DNA from: Planctomycetota bacterium
GTDB lineage: Bacteria > Planctomycetota > Planctomycetia > Pirellulales > Lacipirellulaceae
NCBI GenBank assembly: GCA_013151315.1
Contig: JAADIN010000004.1
Span: 1 to 17,134 of the forward strand
Direction: 5' to 3'
Length of the DNA stretch: 17,134 nt
Positions 7,344 to 13,917 of this stretch are shown here, one piece after another. The first letter of the stretch is position 1. Each line of letters starts with the position of its first letter. The notes beneath the pieces were generated by a model. It saw only the letters and a list, made by a program, of their open reading frames with translations. It was not told the DNA's origin and searched no databases. A program made the position numbers and the translations under genes.

Positions 7344-8273
7344 TTAGCCGGCTTGATCTGCTAGCGGTTGGGCTTGAGAGAGATACTGGCCTAGGCGGAT
7401 TAGCACTTGGCCGTTTTTGAGAGTCACAATTACCCGGCGTCCGTCTAGTTTCGTGATCTGACCTTCGAACCGACCAATTTCGATCGGGTCGCCCTCGCGA
7501 AAGAAGAAGAGGTCGCCTGAGCCTTCGATACGGACCGCCATTTGCCAGCCGTCTTGGCCGTGGGTGGTTCCTGTGAAACGAGCTTTTGCTAGCAGACTCT
7601 CGATCTCGTTCGCCAAGGGCTCGCTGCCGTTGGGGTCTTCGAGAATCGCAGGGCGATAAACCGCGAAGATATTACGGCCAACGATCGCTTGTCGTACTTC
7701 CTCGAGTGGCGGGAGCACCAACTCGCTAGGACGTTCGGTGAGGCTGTCGTTTCTTTTGCAGTCGTCGAGCGAAAGTGCGTCGATGGTCAACGAAATGTCG
7801 AGGTCTTCGCTGTCTCTATTGGGAGAGAGGTTCGCTTCGGAAATTCGGTGCAAATGCCCCGCCCGGTAAAAATGGTAGAGGAAGCCGGACAACTGCGCCA
7901 AAGATCCTTGGGCGTTAATCTGAAAACTGATTTCTTGGAAGCGTTGGTTTCCACCTCCTGAAGATTTATCGTCGAGTTCGCTGACGTACAAACCGGAGTC
8001 GATCAGTTGCTCTCGAAGCCAGTCTTCGTAGCTCGATTTGGCCATATCCAGATCGGTGGGGAGCGATAGTCGGGCCATTTTTCTGATTTCACTTTGGGCC
8101 TGTCGGCCTCGCTCGTTCGCTTCCCGAGCGCGATCCAATGTTTTTTTTACGTTTGCTAGAGTTCGGTCGTTCTTGTCGCGTGCATCACGAAAAGCATCGA
8201 CGCCCATCGTGCCTGCCCAAAGGACGGCGAGCGCACCGACACCCATCGCGAGAATTTTTTCGCGAGAATTCAT
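7344..8273 (-). CDS. GspM/PilO-like inner-membrane protein with GspC/PilP-like C-terminus
   Basis: This encodes 309 aa. One transmembrane segment (about 6-25) follows a short basic N-terminus. A coiled-coil-like stretch runs 30-68, and a PilO/GspM-like ferredoxin-type region spans about 80-168 (ISFQINAQGSLAQLSGFLYH, SEDLDISLTIDAL). The last 110 residues differ: VGRNIFAVYRP (199-208), then a small beta domain LAKARFTGT, GDLFFFREGDPI and RFEGQITKLDGRRVIVTLKN (269-287). This resembles the homology region of GspC and PilP, which contacts the N0 domain of the secretin. Classical GspM is about 160 aa, so the extra length fits a fusion. The ATG overlaps the gspL stop (ATGA). It is the last gene of the operon. 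The role is assembly-platform scaffold in the periplasm. The fusion reading rests on short motifs only. Confidence 0.75.
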   Translation of the reverse strand: MNSREKILAMGVGALAVLWAGTMGVDAFRDARDKNDRTLANVKKTLDRAREANERGRQAQSEIRKMARLSLPTDLDMAKSSYEDWLREQLIDSGLYVSELDDKSSGGGNQRFQEISFQINAQGSLAQLSGFLYHFYRAGHLHRISEANLSPNRDSEDLDISLTIDALSLDDCKRNDSLTERPSELVLPPLEEVRQAIVGRNIFAVYRPAILEDPNGSEPLANEIESLLAKARFTGTTHGQDGWQMAVRIEGSGDLFFFREGDPIEIGRFEGQITKLDGRRVIVTLKNGQVLIRLGQYLSQAQPLADQAG

Positions 8274-9742
8274 TTTTTTGGTTTTTCCTCTCCGTCCGTT
8301 TCGCCGTTAAAGTCGACGGAAGCTCGAATCAACCAAAGGTAGTTGGGAGGGTCTTCATTTTCCTCGGCAGTATCGCGTTGGACGCGTCCGGTTCCCTCGC
8401 GAAGTCGATTTTCCAGGTCGGCTACTGCAGGATAGGTTCGTAGGGCCGCTTCTATATCGAGACGTGTGCCAGCAATATCAAGATTTTTCAATACAACATC
8501 CTGCTCTACGTTGAACGCTTCCGCATCTAAAGGCAACGGTCGTATTCTTTCGCTGAGTTTCTGTAATTCGGTGAGAATATTCACCGAGTCGTTTTGCCAA
8601 TCGCGGATCGTGGCAGCAAGCTCCTCGTCTTCGCGGAGGCTATCTTCTGATTTGGCGAGCAAAGCCAATTCTTCTCGGGCCGTGTCGGCGACTTCTAGGG
8701 GAGCATGAATCGCGGTGTATCCGAGCCAACCGCCGTAGGTCAACAGCGCAACCAGCATGATGGCTGCAAGTGCGTAGGTGCGATGCCCTGCACGTGGCGC
8801 GGGACGTTGTCGAGGGTGAAGCAGGTCGACTGGAGGTGCGTTCCCGGAAGCTTCGTCGAGCGCCAGTCCAACCAGTGGTAAGGTGTCGGAGGTCGTGACT
8901 TCGGCGCCCACCCTGGTAGAAAGCAATGCCCCGTCGGATGCAAAGTCCATGGGTTGGACATCCAACTCGAGTTGCTTGTCGATCGATTCTGCAAGCTGCG
9001 AAACCTCGTCGGGTCTTTTGCCGACGATCCATGCGGTCGCTCCACTCGGTTCGGGATGCTGTTGCGACAGAGCAAGGAAGGTGCGACGTAGCTCGGCAGC
9101 CACAGCCGTACTGAGTGCGGGGAGATCGTCCGTCGAAGAAAAATACATTTGCCGAAACAAAACGAGTCGTCCGTCGAGGGTTGCCCAGAGGGTTGTCTCT
9201 TGAGCAAACGGGGCCACAAAAATGCGGATCGGTGGCTCGTCGCCACGAGTAGCTCGTCGAGCTGCCGCAGGCCAGCCGAGCGAGAGTGGCACGAAGCGTT
9301 TCGGCGTCAGGTCGGCCGCCTTGCAAATTTTTCGCAGCAGAGTCAGTTCTTTAGCTTGCAGTGAAATGGCAAGCACCTGATGGGCCGTTTGATCGTCTCC
9401 AGAAAGTGGCAAGAAGTCGAACCCAATCGGTTCGCCTGTGCGCGTGGTGTCGAACCCTGCCTGCATGTAGACGAGGTTGGGTAAATCTTCGGCAGGGCAG
9501 GGGGGCAGATCGAGATGCTGCCAAGTAAGCAAGTGCCGGCTGATCGCGAGCACGATCTTGGCTCGGCTAGGTCGATGGGGCGCTAACGCTTTCTTGAGTT
9601 GCTGCCCCGTGCTTTCCGCATTGCCAGTTCCTTCCAGTGGAATGGCGATTACGGTGTCGACTTCCAAGTGGGCAACACGACGTCTGGCCACGACTGCGCG
9701 AAGCGTATTTTTGTCCCAGTGAATAACAATGACATGGGCCAT
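8270..9742 (-). CDS. GspL-like assembly-platform protein (PilM-PilN type)
   Basis: This encodes 490 aa. In the T2SS the GspL cytoplasmic domain recruits the ATPase GspE to the membrane. The first 300 residues have the actin-like PilM/GspL pattern: HVIVIHWDKNTLRAVVARRR at the start, KIVLAISRHLLTWQHLDLP at 62-80, LPNLVYMQAGFD at 87-98, AELRRTFLALSQQHP at 216-230. VDLLHP at 305-310 resembles the PilN INLLP motif just before the membrane segment (about 321-343, TYALAAIMLVALLTYGGWLG). A coiled coil (345-400) and a small periplasmic domain follow. This is the fused PilM+PilN architecture of GspL. It overlaps gspM by ATGA and is separated from gspK by 82 bp containing a dispersed repeat. No strong ribosome-binding site precedes the ATG. 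The family call is good; the exact symbol is less certain. Confidence 0.78.
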   Translation of the reverse strand: MAHVIVIHWDKNTLRAVVARRRVAHLEVDTVIAIPLEGTGNAESTGQQLKKALAPHRPSRAKIVLAISRHLLTWQHLDLPPCPAEDLPNLVYMQAGFDTTRTGEPIGFDFLPLSGDDQTAHQVLAISLQAKELTLLRKICKAADLTPKRFVPLSLGWPAAARRATRGDEPPIRIFVAPFAQETTLWATLDGRLVLFRQMYFSSTDDLPALSTAVAAELRRTFLALSQQHPEPSGATAWIVGKRPDEVSQLAESIDKQLELDVQPMDFASDGALLSTRVGAEVTTSDTLPLVGLALDEASGNAPPVDLLHPRQRPAPRAGHRTYALAAIMLVALLTYGGWLGYTAIHAPLEVADTAREELALLAKSEDSLREDEELAATIRDWQNDSVNILTELQKLSERIRPLPLDAEAFNVEQDVVLKNLDIAGTRLDIEAALRTYPAVADLENRLREGTGRVQRDTAEENEDPPNYLWLIRASVDFNGETDGEEKPKK

Positions 9743-9768
9743 GGGAGCTGACTTGTGGTGTTTTTATG

Positions 9769-9794
9769 TTTTTCGTGCTTCTTGTGGCTATTCT
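9769..9794 (-). repeat. Dispersed intergenic repeat, copy 2
   Basis: The reverse complement reads ATAGCCACAAGAAGCACGAA, matching the copy at 542-563 with two or three differences. It occupies a large part of the only sizeable gap (82 bp) between gspK and gspL. Confidence 0.6.
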
Positions 9795-9824
9795 ACTTCA
9801 GGCGATGGAAGAGTTACGAAAAAA

Positions 9825-11432
9825 CTACTTTTGATTGTCCGATTCTTCGCCCAGCACGTTTCGGACGGGCCCCGGGCCGAGTTGGCTTAGCTCCTGGAGG
9901 CTGACAATTTTCGGTTTTTCTGCCGATCGATCCAGGATCACCTCGGCTCGAGCCCGTGGACTGGTTCCTTCGAAGTAGCCGACCACTTGGGTGCTGAAAA
10001 CATCGCCCTCGGAGGTGACGTAAGGAGCCAGTTGTTTCATTTCTTCCAGCGTCACAAGCCCTTTGGCCAAAATCCACACCGGATGGCGGACTTCGTCTCC
10101 TGTAGCGCGGCTCACCGATTCACGCTGATTTAGGATTTGGTCGACTACGATTTCGGTCATGCCTGGTATTGATTTCAAAACGGGTCGCGACGCGTGGTCG
10201 ATGTTGATTCGTCCCGCGATCAGCTTGGCATCGCCGACTTGGGCGTGGTCGAGCAGGTTCAGAAAACCATTGCGATAGGTCGTCGGATCGTCCTGCCAGG
10301 GCGATTCTAATATCTGTGTTGGTTCGTTCTCCTTCGCTTGCACGGAAACACGCACGTCGACGAGATCAAAAAGGCTCCCGATTTCTGTTTTCGCCCCTTT
10401 CTGCCAATCGATTTCTAGTTGCGAGGAATCGATCGTTTCGCCAACCGGCGTTTCTGCCGCAGGGCCGTTCTGTCGATAGGCGACGATAAACTTGGCCTCC
10501 GTTTCATTGGTCGCCTTACGAAGGTCCTCGTAAAGCTGCTCGAGGTCCGGCGCATTCACGTCGATTTTTTCCTTCCCGCTGGAGGTCTCCAGTCGTTCGC
10601 GACTATGGAGGGTCAAGTAAGCCGAGATGCCACGGTTCATTTCACCGTCCTTATTTTCTACCGATTCCAAGATGCCTTGTGCTCGTTGTTCTTGGGCATC
10701 GACTTTATAGCTACGATTCGAATCGAGTCCGTAGAGCAATTCGGGCGTTATGCCACGGATCATGAGCAACTCGTCGAGGGCCGTTAATGGGCCATTGCGC
10801 GGTTGGTAGGCCGGAGATAGAGCTTGATAGTGCGACTGCTCGGCTCCGAATTCTCTTGGCGAATCGTCTTCGTCGAGCCAATCAAGAATGGCGTCGGCCA
10901 CGGCCGCGCCGATGCTAGGAATGGCCATGAGCCGTTCCCTCGCCGCGTCGTTTTCCTCCTCCTCGACCAAGGTATTGAGATTCAGCTTCGCCGATTCGTT
11001 TTCGATTCCGTATCGCAGGCCATCGTACAAACCGTCTTCCATGTCGCTCGCCAATACCGTAAACCGGCCACGAAAGTCGGGCAACGTGTCCTCGATCACC
11101 AAGATGCTTTGTAGCAGGTCGGAATTGTCTGATAGCCCCCCTTGTTGGTCGATTTCTTCGTCCGCTTGGGCGAGAATCGCCTGGAGGTATTCGACTCCCG
11201 ATTCCACCAGCATCCGGGCTTGCAGACGTCGTCCGCTGTAGCGAGTTGCATGGTGTTCGTTTTGCATCAGTGCCAGATAAGAGCCCACCGTCAGCGACAT
11301 CATGGTCACTACGACGAGAACCAACAAGAGAATGCTGCCGGTTCGATGCGAATTGGAAATGCCGAGGGATTGCAATCCCTCGGCTTTGTACCGCATCGTC
11401 ATTTTGGAAGTTATTTTCGAGGAACGAAACAT
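9825..11432 (-). CDS. gspK: Minor pseudopilin GspK
   Basis: This encodes 535 aa. GspK caps the pseudopilus with GspI and GspJ. The leader is long (about 32 residues) and ends at RTG before SILLLVLVVVTMMSL, the hydrophobic helix. As expected for GspK, there is no Glu at +5. The T2SSK signature is clear: AIPSIGAAVADAILDWLDED, FGAEQSHYQALSPAYQPRNG, LTALDELLMIRGI (about 165-240), followed by a second alpha-domain and LKSIPGMTEIVVDQIL near residue 420. Family members are usually about 320 aa, so this one is much longer, with an inserted or extended region (about 260-400). The start ATG is 8 bases after the gspJ stop; ATGs at codons 11 and 13 are alternatives. Codons 17-24 (AEGLQSLG) are encoded by a 24-bp palindrome also used as the terminator after gspM. 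Confidence 0.92.
   Translation of the reverse strand: MFRSSKITSKMTMRYKAEGLQSLGISNSHRTGSILLLVLVVVTMMSLTVGSYLALMQNEHHATRYSGRRLQARMLVESGVEYLQAILAQADEEIDQQGGLSDNSDLLQSILVIEDTLPDFRGRFTVLASDMEDGLYDGLRYGIENESAKLNLNTLVEEEENDAARERLMAIPSIGAAVADAILDWLDEDDSPREFGAEQSHYQALSPAYQPRNGPLTALDELLMIRGITPELLYGLDSNRSYKVDAQEQRAQGILESVENKDGEMNRGISAYLTLHSRERLETSSGKEKIDVNAPDLEQLYEDLRKATNETEAKFIVAYRQNGPAAETPVGETIDSSQLEIDWQKGAKTEIGSLFDLVDVRVSVQAKENEPTQILESPWQDDPTTYRNGFLNLLDHAQVGDAKLIAGRINIDHASRPVLKSIPGMTEIVVDQILNQRESVSRATGDEVRHPVWILAKGLVTLEEMKQLAPYVTSEGDVFSTQVVGYFEGTSPRARAEVILDRSAEKPKIVSLQELSQLGPGPVRNVLGEESDNQK
11361..11384. repeat. 24-bp palindrome inside the gspK leader
   Basis: This is a perfect palindrome with half-site GCCGAGGGATTG, identical to 7292-7315; the identity extends through CTTTG on its right (plus strand). 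It lies in the part of gspK that encodes the cleavable leader and adds no frameshift (24 bp is 8 codons). Confidence 0.9.
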
Positions 11433-11440
11433 GAGGCGTT

Positions 11441-12319
11441 TTAATTGGGTTCTTGGTTCTGCTCAATGCGCCGTGGGCCCGGTGCTTTTGCTTGAGGCTC
11501 GATTTTTGGGAGCCGTACAAAGAGTCGGTACTCGGTGGCGTCTGCCAACTTGGGCTGTAAATCTTCGGGATCGGCGGGCGGGCGCTTGTTGTTGTCGGCC
11601 AACGGTTCGTTTGCCAACATCAGGGTGATTTGCACCGCTTGCGGGAGTTTTTCGTGTTTGGCAGAGTCCCACTGGTCAAGCAATTCTTTGCCGTCGTAGT
11701 AGGCGAATTCGATGTCGAGCACTTCTGGAGCAAGCAACTGCGGGTTTTCGGTGGCAGGCTCTGATTCTTTGATGCTCGTTGTTTCAAGTTGCAAGATCCA
11801 GGCGACGGTCGACATTTGCTCGCGCGTCAAACCGGTGTATTTCAACTGCGCGCTTTCTTTTTGGATTCCCTCTGCTGCAAAAGTCTCGGCAAGCACCGTG
11901 TCTCCTTCGCTAAGAAAATAGCGAATCGTTTGTGGCATTTCCTGCGAGGCAGTCTCGTTGCTCGTTTCCTCGTCGTCTCGAGTGATACGCTCCCAGCGCC
12001 AAATTGCTGATCGGTCGATTCGTAGTTGCTTTGCCGTGCCGTAGATTCCTAAGACCAAAGCAGCAGCGTCTTCCGTTTCGCCTTCCGAGACCGAGGGATT
12101 TTGTGCGTAGTAACGGGCGGCACGCAGGTCGCCGGCGATCTGGTTCAAGACGCCTCTTGCCACTTGCGAGGATTCGACTTGCGAGCGACTCGATTCGACT
12201 CGAGTGATCAGCAATTCAAGGGCCGTCATCAGTAGCACCAGCACGACCGCTGTCAGACTGATCGCCAAAATCACTTCGAGTAAAGTAAAAGCTTTGCCGC
12301 TTTTTAATTTTTTAGCCAC
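11441..12319 (-). CDS. gspJ: Minor pseudopilin GspJ
   Basis: This encodes 292 aa. It is a tip component of the pseudopilus. The start is GTG at 12319, preceded by GGAGG six bases away and overlapping the end of gspI by 8 bp. The prepilin leader MAKKLKSGKA is followed by FTLLEVILAISLTAVVLVLL, with Glu at +5. The residue before the cut is Ala, not the usual Gly. The C-terminal half has the GspJ pattern: LAPEVLDIEFAYYDGKELLD (about 195-214), then LPQAVQITLML (about 227). The tail is Pro/Lys-rich. It is longer than typical GspJ (about 200 aa), mostly through an acidic insert around 110-135. Translational coupling with gspI is likely. Confidence 0.9.
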   Translation of the reverse strand: MAKKLKSGKAFTLLEVILAISLTAVVLVLLMTALELLITRVESSRSQVESSQVARGVLNQIAGDLRAARYYAQNPSVSEGETEDAAALVLGIYGTAKQLRIDRSAIWRWERITRDDEETSNETASQEMPQTIRYFLSEGDTVLAETFAAEGIQKESAQLKYTGLTREQMSTVAWILQLETTSIKESEPATENPQLLAPEVLDIEFAYYDGKELLDQWDSAKHEKLPQAVQITLMLANEPLADNNKRPPADPEDLQPKLADATEYRLFVRLPKIEPQAKAPGPRRIEQNQEPN

Positions 12320-12764
12320 CGTCGCCCTCCGATTCGCCGGAGGTGTCGGTTGACTGATCCTCTTTCGAGCGGGTCAAGCTTTTTGGCATCCAGCGGACGA
12401 GGCGATATTTTACTGGGCGAAATCGTTTTTCTAGGTCTTGTTCCACGACGATTTCAACCGAGGTGAGTCCGCTGAGCTTGGTTCGCTCTAGCGAAACCGA
12501 GTAGACCCAAGGTGTCGCGTCATCGACTTCCAACGACTCGCGTGATTGCTGGGTGACCTCCGTTTTTCCTGAAATCATTTCCTCCATCAAAGAAGTGGCC
12601 AATAGCTGTGCACGGGTCTCTGCTTTCGAGTCGGCAGCACTTTGGCTGGCGAAAGAAATCAGTTCGCCGATCATCGCTGCCGCAACCGCTAGAATTGCTA
12701 GGCTAAGGATGACTTCCAAGAGGGTAAATGCGGAGGGAATTCGGAAGTCGGAATGCGGATTCAT
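12312..12764 (-). CDS. gspI: Minor pseudopilin GspI
   Basis: This encodes 150 aa, close to the usual 120-130 for this family. The ATG at 12764 overlaps the gspH stop (ATGA) and has GAGG seven bases upstream. The leader MNPHSDFRIPSA precedes FTLLEVILSLAILAVAAAMI; Glu is at +5 and Ala at -1. A basic residue (R8) is present, but the usual Lys/Arg-Gly is not. The remainder has the GspI layout: a helix with AETRAQLLATSLMEEMISGK, then strands including WVYSVSLERT and SVEIVVEQD. It forms the tip complex with GspJ and GspK. The leader codons are repeat-derived (see 12727-12764), so the leader is not ancestral. Confidence 0.88.
   Translation of the reverse strand: MNPHSDFRIPSAFTLLEVILSLAILAVAAAMIGELISFASQSAADSKAETRAQLLATSLMEEMISGKTEVTQQSRESLEVDDATPWVYSVSLERTKLSGLTSVEIVVEQDLEKRFRPVKYRLVRWMPKSLTRSKEDQSTDTSGESEGDGG
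12727..12764. repeat. Dispersed TTCCGCATTC-type repeat in the gspI leader
   Basis: Plus strand: AATGCGGAGGGAATTCGGAA (12727-12746), then GTCGGAATGCGGATTCAT. It is built of the same GGAATGCGG/GGAATTCGG units as the hairpin repeat at 15126-15200. Its translation in gspI, NPHSDFRIPS, matches the translation of the right arm of that repeat (IPQSEFRNPNS). Confidence 0.65.
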
Positions 12765-13405
12765 TGGTCGACCTCTTCGGCGGTCAGCAACTTGCTTCCG
12801 CGGCCTGAGCCCGTCAAAGCGCGCAGCGTGGCGCGTTGATAGCGGTCGTTTTCATTGCGGAGCAAGAGACTTGCTTCGGAGGTCGTCCCATTGGGGAAAA
12901 AAAGGATCGGGGCCGACCACTCCGCGGACGTTTTACTTTTCAGCGTTTTTACTTCTCGCGATCCCGTGGTCCCGACGATCGCTTGCTGGCCACCTACGAA
13001 TTCGACCGCTTCAGGAATCGAAGCTTTCAGACGCCATGGGGCTTGGGTTTGGTTTTGGTTTTCTTTGCTTGTTCGAGTTCTTTGGTCGGCAACCCAGGAA
13101 TCGACGCGGTATTTGCTGCTGTTTTTGGAGAAGCGAAACTGGTAGACCTTGCCGTCCTGGATCGCTCGGGAACGCGTCTTGGCCCAATCGGCAAGCACCT
13201 GGTCGGTTCCGCGCTGCAGGCGAAAGGAGGCGAGCGTGCTCTCGAGTGCCGGCTTGGCGAGGCTTGCCATGACGACTAGGAGGATTAGCACTAGGAGGAT
13301 TTCGAAAAGCGTTAGGCCTTTCTTGCTCCGGCGATCTGTCAGATCGCGGCTATTGCCTGCCTGAGCAAATTCTTCCGCATTCCGCAATCCGCATTCCGCA
13401 TTCAT
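12761..13405 (-). CDS. gspH: Minor pseudopilin GspH
   Basis: This encodes 214 aa from the ATG at 13405, one base after the gspG stop codon. A longer open frame back to 13447 only overlaps gspG and adds no leader. The leader of 30 residues is unusually long and ends RRSKKG before LTLFEILLVLILLVVMASLA (Glu +5, Gly -1), a classical type IV prepilin site. The body is beta-rich: QRGTDQVLADWAKTRSRAIQDG (about 60-80, near the mature N-terminal helix end), VYQFRFSKNSSKYRVDSW, and later LLRNENDRYQRATLRALTGS. This fits the GspH/FimT family, which bridges the tip complex and the GspG shaft. Leader codons 1-12 and 20-25 are encoded by two different repeats. No strong ribosome-binding site was seen, so reinitiation after gspG is likely. 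Confidence 0.85.
   Translation of the reverse strand: MNAECGLRNAEEFAQAGNSRDLTDRRSKKGLTLFEILLVLILLVVMASLAKPALESTLASFRLQRGTDQVLADWAKTRSRAIQDGKVYQFRFSKNSSKYRVDSWVADQRTRTSKENQNQTQAPWRLKASIPEAVEFVGGQQAIVGTTGSREVKTLKSKTSAEWSAPILFFPNGTTSEASLLLRNENDRYQRATLRALTGSGRGSKLLTAEEVDQ
13331..13347. repeat. Palindrome in the gspH leader
   Basis: GCGATCTG-T-CAGATCGC: an 8-bp perfect stem around one base. It encodes GspH residues 20-25 (RDLTDR), between the repeat-derived start and the cleavage site. No second copy was found in this window. Confidence 0.7.
13371..13405. repeat. Dispersed TTCCGCATTC-type repeat at the gspH start
   Basis: Plus strand TTCTTCCGCATTCCGCAATC then CGCATTCCGCATTCAT. It supplies the gspH start codon and codons 1-12 (MNAECGLRNAEE). 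The same peptide (NAECGFRNAE) is read from one arm of the inverted repeat in the gspE-gspF gap. Confidence 0.8.
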
Positions 13406-13406
13406 T

Positions 13407-13829
13407 CTAGCCGTTTTCCCAGTTGCCGATGTCATCTTCGGTGCCATCTTCTCCGTCGGGGCCGTACGACCAGAGGTCGTACTTGTTGGGGTTCTTGTCG
13501 CCTTCAGAGTCGTATTGATAAGAATTGCCCCAGTTGTCCTCGTCTACTTTTTCCATGTAGGCGGCGCCCCATCTTTGAGCCTCGTCAGAATCGCTGGGCT
13601 CTTCCCAAAGATCGGTTAGCTTATCTGGGTACCGATTCATTTCTAAGCGGTAACGGTCGATCGCCCCTTCAATGAATCCGATCTGAATGATCGTCGACTT
13701 GATGTTGGCTTGGTCCTGGGTGCCAGTAAACACGTTGGCTGCCAAGGAACCCAAGATGACGAGAATGATCAACACGAGCAGCACTTCGATCAAAGTAAAA
13801 GCGGCGGAAAGGCGAGAGGGCTGGCGCAT
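13407..13829 (-). CDS. gspG: Major pseudopilin GspG
   Basis: This encodes 140 aa, the normal size. It is the subunit that polymerises into the pseudopilus shaft. AGGAG lies about nine bases upstream of the ATG. The leader MRQPSRLSAA is followed by FTLIEVLLVLIILVILGSLA (Glu +5); the residue before the cut is Ala rather than Gly. The GspG core is clear: IIQIGFIEGAIDRYRLEMNR, YPDKLTDLWEEP, and the C-terminal YDLWSYGPDGEDGTEDDIGN, whose aspartates match the Ca2+-binding loop needed for GspG stability in characterised systems. The insert carrying the alpha/beta loop is short. It lies 88 bp after gspF, the largest gap in the early operon, with a candidate promoter of its own. Confidence 0.95.
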   Translation of the reverse strand: MRQPSRLSAAFTLIEVLLVLIILVILGSLAANVFTGTQDQANIKSTIIQIGFIEGAIDRYRLEMNRYPDKLTDLWEEPSDSDEAQRWGAAYMEKVDEDNWGNSYQYDSEGDKNPNKYDLWSYGPDGEDGTEDDIGNWENG

Positions 13830-13903
13830 GGGAGGGGAGCTCCTGGTACGAACTTCAGTGGGGTGGGGAAATCTAAGGTGGGAGGACGCGGGGCAGGGGA
13901 TGC

Positions 13904-13912
13904 ATTCTAGCA
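13904..13912 (-). promoter_or_regulatory. Candidate extended -10 upstream of gspG
   Basis: On the minus strand TGC-TAGAAT matches the extended -10 form TGn-TATAAT with one change, about 75 bp before the gspG start and just past the gspF stop. No good -35 is visible, which extended -10 promoters tolerate. An internal promoter would allow extra expression of the major pseudopilin. Confidence 0.35.
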
Positions 13913-13917
13913 GAAGT

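Noticed and set aside
8640..9326. 228-codon open frame inside gspL
   Set aside because: Its Arg/Ser-rich translation has no domain and it is fully nested in a well-supported gene in another frame.
13406..13447. Longer gspH start overlapping gspG
   Set aside because: It adds 14 residues that only overlap the gspG 3' end; the ATG one base after the gspG stop fits coupled translation.
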